Assembly: GCA_021845555.1 (NCBI GenBank) | Contig: JAJZVS010000086.1 | Span: 1 to 11,264, forward strand | Reading direction: 5' to 3' | Origin: Pseudomonadota bacterium | GTDB taxonomy: Bacteria > Pseudomonadota > Alphaproteobacteria > Acetobacterales > Acetobacteraceae | DNA: 11,264 bases | In this document: in pieces, positions 6,745-11,264 of the stretch | Position numbering within the stretch: position 1 is the first letter of the stretch | Layout of the letters: every line of letters begins with the position of its first letter | The notes under the pieces: generated by a model | The model's database searches: none | Seen by the model: only the letters and a program-made list of their open reading frames with translations | What the model was told of the DNA's origin: nothing | Program-made: the position numbers and the translations under genes

Positions 6745-6773
6745 TTGACGGAGGGGGTCTATGTATACAATAT
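6745..6773 (+). promoter_or_regulatory. Predicted promoter of the plus-strand operon
   Basis: TTGACG (6745-6750) is followed after 17 nt by CAATAT (6768-6773); TACAAT (6766-6771) at 15 nt is an alternative -10. As in the opposite promoter, CTTGAC precedes CTATGTATACAA, here with a shorter gap. A start point near 6780 would give a leader of about 130 nt before the CoA-transferase gene. Confidence 0.5.
6759..6770 (-). promoter_or_regulatory. Operator half of a divergent pair (inverted copy)
   Basis: CTATGTATACAA is the exact reverse complement of the 12-bp element at 6449-6460 and carries the same TGTATACA core (6762-6769). It overlaps the -10 region of the rightward promoter. The two copies are about 310 bp apart, allowing co-regulation of both operons by one protein, possibly with looping. 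Confidence 0.6.
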
Positions 6774-6913
6774 TGGCGCGCCAGCGGTTGGAGTCCCAAG
6801 GATCACACCGATCGCAACGGCGCCATTCACCGGGGCGGGCAGGTGTGCATGACCGGATCGCCCGCTTTCCGAAAAGTTGGAATTGCTCAGATGTATGAAC
6901 AAGTGCCCCGGTG

Positions 6914-8719
6914 ATGCCTGACGCCAACGGCCAGATCCCGGATGCACAGTTCGAGGCGTTGATTGCGGCGCATGGCTCACTGCCGGAAAACGAGGGCGCG
7001 GATAAGGTCGTGCCGCTCGAGGAAGCGGTCGCCCGTCTCGTCGAACCGGGCATGAGTCTGTATTTCGCCTTCATTCACGCGCGGGCGCATGCGGCAGCTT
7101 TCGCGATTGCACGCCGCTTCTGGGGATCTCGCCCCGATTTTCATCTCATCACTGCGGGTGTTCTTGAATTGGGGCTGCTGCTGGTTCATGGCGGCCTGGT
7201 CAGGCATGTCACGGCGGCGTTTGCCGGCAATACCTATCCGGTCCCGAGCCCCAACAGGGTCTTCCGCGAAGCGGTCGCGCGCGGCGGCGTCGGGATCGAG
7301 GAAACGACCAATCTGACGATTGCGCTGCGCCTCATGGCGGGTGCTCTCGGCCTGCCCTTCATGCCGACGCACTCGATTGCCGGAACCGGGCTGGCCGCGA
7401 ACCGCGACGTGTTCACGGAAGTGGACAATCCTTTTGCCGCAGACGAAAGAATCGGCGTGGTCGCGGCACTGCGGCCGGACCTTGCGATCCTGCACGCCTA
7501 TGCTGCCGATCGCGCCGGCAACGCCATTGTTCTCGGCCCCTACGGCGAGGATGTCTGGGGCGCGCTGGGCAGCCGCCGTGGCGTGCTGCTGACCGTGGAG
7601 AAGCTGGTGCCGACGTCCGTCATTCGGCGGAACGCGCACCTGGTGCGCATTCCTTCCTACGTCGTGCAGAGCGTATCGGTGGTGCCATTCGGGGCACATC
7701 CGCAGCCGATGACCGCGTTCGGGATCGATGGGGGATCGGGCTACGGCGAGGACTACGCGTTCCGGCGCGAATTCCTCGACGCAAGCCGCTCCGACGCCGG
7801 ACTGGATGCCTGGTTCGATCAATGGGTCGGCGGCTGCGGCAGCCATGAAGGCTATCTTGCACGTCTCGGGCGGGACCGGCTCGACGCCCTGCGCGACGAG
7901 TTCGCCGAAAGCGCATGGCGGCGGAACCTTGAACGCCACCGTCCGTCGATTGCGAGGCAGCGCACCGCCAGTGCCAACGAGACGATGATCATCCTTGCTG
8001 CGCGCGAGGTGAAGCTTCGCGTGCGCGCCGGCGGTTACAGGACGGTGCTGGCGGGTGCCGGCATCGCCAATCTGGCGGCGTGGCTCGCTGTCACCGACCT
8101 CAGGCGCGACGGCCATGACGTCGAACTGTTGGCGGAGGCCGGATTCTTCGGCTACGCGCCGCGCTTCGGCGATCCCTACCTGTTCGGCGTGGCCAACATG
8201 TTCACCAACAAGATGCACTCGGGTTTCATCGGGGTGCTGGGTGCGCTTGCCGGCGGTGCCGGGAACCGCTGCCTGGCTGTGGTCGGCGCAGGCCAGATCG
8301 ACCGGCTTGGCAATATCAACTCCACCCGGATGGATGACGGCCAGTACCTGGTCGGCTCGGGTGGCGCCAACGACCTTGGCAATTCCGCCAGCGAGATGCT
8401 GGTTCTGTGCGCGGCGTCGCCGCGCAGGCTGGTCGATCGTGTTTCCTACGTCACCACGTCGGGCCGGCAGGTGCGCACGCTGGCCACGCCGCTGGGCGTG
8501 TTTGAGAAGGCGTCGGCCGCAGCCTCCTTCGTCCTGGCACGCCTGGCGCCGATGGCCGAGGGCGCGCAACGAGCGAAGCCGGAGCGTATTGCCGACGTCG
8601 CGAAGGGCTGTGGCTGGGATCTGATGGCGGCGCCGGACGTGGGCGAGACCGGGCCGCTGACGGATGCCGAGTTGGCGACGCTGCGCCTGTTCGACCCCGA
8701 AGCAATCTTTACCGCGTGA
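6914..8719 (+). CDS. Fused alpha-beta class I CoA-transferase (glutaconate CoA-transferase-like)
   Basis: A 601-residue protein joining both subunits of a family I CoA-transferase. The alpha-like half (about 30-345) carries AFAGNTYPVPSPNRVFREA and NLTIALRLMAGALGLPFMPT. The beta-like half (about 355-600) carries AGAGIANLAAWLAV, GVANMFTNKMHSGF and GGANDLGNSASE (near 482). LLAEAGFFGY places Glu408 where the catalytic, acyl-CoA-accepting Glu of the glutaconate CoA-transferase beta subunit is expected, so true transferase activity is plausible. The family also contains the IpdAB ring-opening hydrolases of steroid catabolism, which lack that Glu; a hydrolase role is not excluded. Glutaconate CoA-transferase and IpdAB are normally two polypeptides. 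It heads the plus-strand operon. ATG 6914 is preceded in frame by GTG 6911, and neither has a clear Shine-Dalgarno. It would move CoA from a donor such as succinyl- or acetyl-CoA to the pathway acid, a second activation route beside the ligase. Confidence 0.87.
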   Translation: MPDANGQIPDAQFEALIAAHGSLPENEGADKVVPLEEAVARLVEPGMSLYFAFIHARAHAAAFAIARRFWGSRPDFHLITAGVLELGLLLVHGGLVRHVTAAFAGNTYPVPSPNRVFREAVARGGVGIEETTNLTIALRLMAGALGLPFMPTHSIAGTGLAANRDVFTEVDNPFAADERIGVVAALRPDLAILHAYAADRAGNAIVLGPYGEDVWGALGSRRGVLLTVEKLVPTSVIRRNAHLVRIPSYVVQSVSVVPFGAHPQPMTAFGIDGGSGYGEDYAFRREFLDASRSDAGLDAWFDQWVGGCGSHEGYLARLGRDRLDALRDEFAESAWRRNLERHRPSIARQRTASANETMIILAAREVKLRVRAGGYRTVLAGAGIANLAAWLAVTDLRRDGHDVELLAEAGFFGYAPRFGDPYLFGVANMFTNKMHSGFIGVLGALAGGAGNRCLAVVGAGQIDRLGNINSTRMDDGQYLVGSGGANDLGNSASEMLVLCAASPRRLVDRVSYVTTSGRQVRTLATPLGVFEKASAAASFVLARLAPMAEGAQRAKPERIADVAKGCGWDLMAAPDVGETGPLTDAELATLRLFDPEAIFTA

Positions 8720-8754
8720 CCCCGGCGTGGGGCTGGACGCAAGAGGAGTCCCAA

Positions 8755-10443
8755 ATGGAGGCAGTTGATATCGCGGACATCGAAGCTGAACTGCGCGCCT
8801 GGGAGCAGCGACATGCGGAGGACATCGCACACGAGCGTAAGCCGGAGTTTGCCTCAGACTCCGGTATTCCGTATCAGCGCGTCTACACGCCCTCGGATCT
8901 GAAAAAGATATCCTTCGACTATCAAAAGAGCCTGGGCCTTCCGGGTGAGTACCCGTTCACGCGCGGCATCACCGCATCGATGTATCGCCGCGAGCATTAC
9001 CTGGCTGCACAGTATCTCGGCTATTCGACCCCGCAGGAAACCAACGCCCTGTTCAAGGTCCTGCAGGCCAAGGGCAGCAAGGCGCTGCATCTCGCTTTCG
9101 ACCTGCCGACGATCCAGGGTTATGACTGCGACCACCCGCTGGCGCGCAACGATGTCGGGAAGACGGGACTGTCGCTGTCGACGATTGACGACCTCGCGGT
9201 GGTGCTTGACGGCATCGATATCAGCCAGGTGTCTGTCGCGTGGGTGAACAACCCACTGGCTGTCGTATGGGTCGCGATGATGTGCGTGCTCGCCGAGCGC
9301 CAGGGCATCAAGATCGCGGACACGCTGGGCTTCTTCCAGAACGACATCATCAAGGGATTCCTGACCGACGGGCAGTTCATTTATCCGCCGGAGGCCTCCG
9401 TTCGGCTTGCCACGGATGTCATCACGTTCGGCATCCGCCATATGCCCAAGGCGCGGGTGACCAATCTGTGCTGCCTGCAATACGAGGAATCGGCTTGCGA
9501 TGAGGCGCACCAGCTTGCCTACGGCATGGCAACCGGCATCGCCTACATTCGCTCGGTGCTGAAGCGCGGCTACGACATCGATGACATTGCGCCGCGCATC
9601 AGCTTCCTTGGTTGCGTCAACCACCGCGATTTCCTGTGCGAAGTGGCCAAGTGGCGAGCGGCCCGGCGCTTGTGGGCGGGGATGATGCGCGACGACTTCG
9701 GCGCCCGCCGCAAGGACTCCATGGCGCCCTGGGTGCGCGTGAGCACCGGCGGTCTCGACCTGATCAAGGATTCCCGCGACATCAATGTCGCCCGCACCGC
9801 AATCGCCTGTCTTGCCATGGCCTTCGCCGGCATCCAGTCGGCGACACCGAAGACCTATGACGAGCCGCTTGGCATTCCCAGTGCCGAGGCCAGCCTGACG
9901 GCCGTGCGCAGCGTGCAGTTGGTGCAGGCCGAAACCGGCGTTTGCGACATCGTCGATCCACTCGGCGGATCGTATTGCGTCGAGACCCTGACCCATGAAA
10001 TTGAAATGCGGACGCGGCGTGAGCTGGAAAAGATCGACCGCATGGGCGGCATGGTGGAGGCGGTGAAAAACGGCTACGCGGCCAAGGAAATTCTGGCCGC
10101 CGGCCAGCGCCATGTCCGGCGCGTGACGTCGGGGGAAAAGCTGCAGCTCGGCCTCAATCTGTACCCGCCGGAGAATGCCGTGGAACGGGACGATTTCTAC
10201 TGGCCGGCACCGGCCGCGGTCATCGACGAACGCATTGCCGGGCTGCGTGCGTTCAAGAAGAACCGTGATCAGCAGGCGCTCGCCAAGGCGCTCGACCACG
10301 TCCGCAGCGTGGCCGCGGCGGAGGAGGGCGATAGTAACAACATGGTTTTCCCGATCATCGATGCCGTCCGCGTGGGCGCCACCAGCGGCGAGATTGCCGA
10401 CGCCATGCGGGACGTGTTCGGCGAATACCGGCTGCCGTGGTGA
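8755..10443 (+). CDS. Acyl-CoA mutase large subunit 1 (methylmalonyl-CoA mutase family, divergent active site)
   Basis: A 562-residue substrate-binding TIM-barrel subunit without its own B12 domain, the size of the large subunits of isobutyryl- and 2-hydroxyisobutyryl-CoA mutases. Family landmarks: YPFTRGITASMY (66-77), AFDLPTIQGYDCDHP (114-128), NDIIKGF (196-202), HMPKARVTN (229-237), RAARRLWAGMM and DPLGGSYCVETL. Matched to methylmalonyl-CoA mutase, Tyr89 is Thr73, Ser114 is His112, Arg207 is Asp205 and His244 is Gln242. HCQTSG becomes RVSTGG (328-333) and SLHTN becomes SATPK (362-366). The substrate is therefore very unlikely to be methylmalonyl-CoA. ATG 8755 follows GAGGAG by 6 nt; an in-frame GTG at 8716 would overlap the previous gene and add 13 residues. 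The small B12 subunit follows after 11 nt, suggesting these two form one enzyme. The frame is intact throughout, so this is not a decayed gene. Confidence 0.92.
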   Translation: MEAVDIADIEAELRAWEQRHAEDIAHERKPEFASDSGIPYQRVYTPSDLKKISFDYQKSLGLPGEYPFTRGITASMYRREHYLAAQYLGYSTPQETNALFKVLQAKGSKALHLAFDLPTIQGYDCDHPLARNDVGKTGLSLSTIDDLAVVLDGIDISQVSVAWVNNPLAVVWVAMMCVLAERQGIKIADTLGFFQNDIIKGFLTDGQFIYPPEASVRLATDVITFGIRHMPKARVTNLCCLQYEESACDEAHQLAYGMATGIAYIRSVLKRGYDIDDIAPRISFLGCVNHRDFLCEVAKWRAARRLWAGMMRDDFGARRKDSMAPWVRVSTGGLDLIKDSRDINVARTAIACLAMAFAGIQSATPKTYDEPLGIPSAEASLTAVRSVQLVQAETGVCDIVDPLGGSYCVETLTHEIEMRTRRELEKIDRMGGMVEAVKNGYAAKEILAAGQRHVRRVTSGEKLQLGLNLYPPENAVERDDFYWPAPAAVIDERIAGLRAFKKNRDQQALAKALDHVRSVAAAEEGDSNNMVFPIIDAVRVGATSGEIADAMRDVFGEYRLPW

Positions 10444-10454
10444 GAGGGCCCGAC

Positions 10455-10871
10455 ATGGACAGGAAAATTCGCGTGCTGATAGCCAAAGTGGGTCTGGATG
10501 GCCACCAGGCGGGAATCCGGCTGGTGGCGCAGGCCATACGCGACGCCGGCATGGAGGTCGTCTATCTTGGCCTCTACAACACGGTCGAGCAGATAGTGCA
10601 GGCGGCGCTGGAAGAGCAGGTCGACGTCGTCGGCCTGAGTTCGCTTTGCGGGGCGCACATGGAGGTCATTCCGAAGGTGGCGCAACAACTGCGCGAGAAG
10701 GGAATGGGCGGCGCCCTGCTGATCGCCGGGGGCGTCATTCCGAACAAGGATCTGCCGGCATTGCAGGCATGTGGCGTGGCAGAGGTCTTCAAGGGCGGAA
10801 CCCCCCTGGCGGATATCACATCCTACATTTCCAGGACGGTGCGGGAGAAGCGGGCCGCCGCGGTTCAATGA
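10455..10871 (+). CDS. Small cobalamin-binding subunit of an acyl-CoA mutase (copy 2)
   Basis: A 138-residue stand-alone B12-binding domain. DGHQAG (Asp15, His17, Gly20) supplies the axial histidine for base-off/His-on cobalamin. SSLCGAH and LLIAGGVIPNKD form the rest of the cofactor pocket. It is clearly a paralogue of the small subunit encoded at 5971-6372 but differs throughout, so the two are not a recent duplication. AGAGGG lies 6 nt before ATG 10455; an in-frame GTG at 10437 overlapping the upstream gene is the alternative. It sits between two large-subunit genes, 11 nt after the first and 49 nt before the second, and could serve either or both. Confidence 0.92.
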   Translation: MDRKIRVLIAKVGLDGHQAGIRLVAQAIRDAGMEVVYLGLYNTVEQIVQAALEEQVDVVGLSSLCGAHMEVIPKVAQQLREKGMGGALLIAGGVIPNKDLPALQACGVAEVFKGGTPLADITSYISRTVREKRAAAVQ

Positions 10872-10920
10872 CCGGAACCGGCAGCCAGAACTGCAATCGG
10901 TGGACAAGGAGGCTGCCAGC

Positions 10921-11264
10921 ATGAGCGGCGGGGATGCAATTCGCAAGGCCGAGCGGGAATGGAGCACGACCAACCGCGACGCATTGGAACGCGATGGGCT
11001 GCATCGGGTGCAGACGGATTTCGGCCTTGACATCAAGCCGGTCTACACTCCGGCCGATCTGGAAGCGCAGGGCTTCGACTACCTGCGCGACGTGGGGTTT
11101 CCCGGAAGCTTTCCTTTCACGCGGGGCAATACCCCAACGATGTACCGCGACCAGCCCTGGCGGATCGGGCAATATGCGGGCTTTGCCACGGCCCAGGAGA
11201 GCAACGCTCTCTTCAAGAACCTGATAGCTCACGGTCAGACGGAGCTGAGCCTGGCGTTCGACCT
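10921..11264 (+). CDS. Acyl-CoA mutase large subunit 2, N-terminal part (cut by window end)
   Basis: The first 114 residues of a second, distinct methylmalonyl-CoA-mutase-family large subunit, truncated only by the window edge. AAGGAGG (10906-10912) lies 8 nt before ATG 10921. Landmarks: KPVYTPADLE (39-48), FPGSFPFTRGNTPTMYRDQPW (60-80), YAGFATAQESNALF and LSLAFD at the edge. The position of Tyr89 of methylmalonyl-CoA mutase is Thr71, as in large subunit 1, but Ser114 is conserved here (Ser in LSLAFD), unlike the His in subunit 1. The two large subunits are paralogues with different pockets. Residues equivalent to Arg207 and His244 lie outside the window. It may form a second mutase, or act on the same or a sequential intermediate. 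Confidence 0.9.
   Translation, partial: MSGGDAIRKAEREWSTTNRDALERDGLHRVQTDFGLDIKPVYTPADLEAQGFDYLRDVGFPGSFPFTRGNTPTMYRDQPWRIGQYAGFATAQESNALFKNLIAHGQTELSLAFD

Larger units (their letters stand above)
6373..6913. other. Divergent control region between the two operons
   Basis: This 541-bp stretch separates the two operons and holds a promoter facing each way, each with the same TTGTATACATAG element. The roughly 250 bp between the promoters (about 6480-6740) and the leader 6775-6913 show no convincing gene: the open frames read as low-complexity Arg/Ala/Pro-rich translations without domains. I see no cobalamin riboswitch in either leader. No regulator gene is encoded here. Confidence 0.7.

Noticed and set aside
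6790..6799. GGAGTCCCAA repeated at 6790-6799 and again just before the mutase start near 8745
   Set aside because: A shared 10-mer is expected by chance in 11 kb. The first copy is not followed by a start codon, so no lost gene start is supported.
6537..6914. Open frame of 125 codons in the divergent control region, possible small regulator
   Set aside because: The translation is Arg/Ser/Gly-rich with no helix-turn-helix or other motif. It runs across the rightward promoter and its stop overlaps the CoA-transferase start. No ribosome site supports it.
6977..8830. Long minus-strand open frame of about 617 codons opposite the CoA-transferase
   Set aside because: It is antisense to a clearly recognisable enzyme, rich in His/Arg/Gln without domains, and runs into the next real gene.
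8755..10443. Idea that mutase large subunit 1 is a decaying pseudogene because active-site residues are missing
   Set aside because: The frame is intact over 562 codons with a strong ribosome site and conserved structural motifs. The substitutions cluster at substrate positions, which fits changed specificity or a structural role better than decay.
1..11264. CRISPR arrays, tRNA or rRNA genes, insertion sequences
   Set aside because: No regularly spaced repeats, cloverleaf-like or rRNA sequences, or transposase-like frames with terminal inverted repeats were seen.

Overview
The window looks like part of a plasmid (or plasmid-derived element) from a high-GC alphaproteobacterium. The left edge carries the end of a ParA ATPase gene overlapping, through ATGA, a RepB/ParB-type partition gene. 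This arrangement and these protein sequences are typical of large alphaproteobacterial plasmids. The RepB and resolvase sequences remind me of Acetobacteraceae plasmids, but that family-level guess is inference.

Layout. (1) 1-1160, + strand: partition module, parA (3' end only) and parB/repB. (2) 1174-2091, - strand: a serine recombinase convergent with parB. An 18-bp perfect palindrome lies in its promoter region. (3) 2092-2457: non-coding boundary. (4) 2458-6372, - strand: a tight four-gene operon, transcribed in the order small B12-binding mutase subunit, amidohydrolase-fold protein, acyl-CoA/acyl-AMP ligase, MeaB-type GTPase. (5) 6373-6913: a divergent control region with two promoters, each overlapping the same 12-bp element, TTGTATACATAG, in opposite orientations. 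(6) 6914-11264, + strand: a fused class I CoA-transferase, an acyl-CoA mutase large subunit, a second small B12-binding subunit and the start of a second, different mutase large subunit that runs off the window.

How the genes fit together. The two divergent operons form a catabolic unit. An acid is activated to its CoA thioester by the ligase and/or the CoA-transferase. Its carbon skeleton is then rearranged by adenosylcobalamin-dependent mutases built from separate large (substrate) and small (B12) subunits, with the MeaB-type GTPase protecting or reloading the cofactor. The amidohydrolase-fold protein supplies an unknown hydrolytic, decarboxylating or other step. Ligase + large subunit + small subunit + MeaB resembles the 2-hydroxyisobutyryl-CoA mutase gene set, but the active sites here do not match it.

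The most unusual feature is mutase large subunit 1. Aligned without gaps to methylmalonyl-CoA mutase over the key stretch, it has Thr, His, Asp and Gln where that enzyme has Tyr89, Ser114, Arg207 and His244. Its HCQTSG and SLHTN motifs are also replaced. The second large subunit keeps the Ser but again has Thr for Tyr89. This points to acyl-CoA mutases with an undescribed substrate, on a mobile replicon and under one shared regulator. The substrate cannot be read from the sequence.
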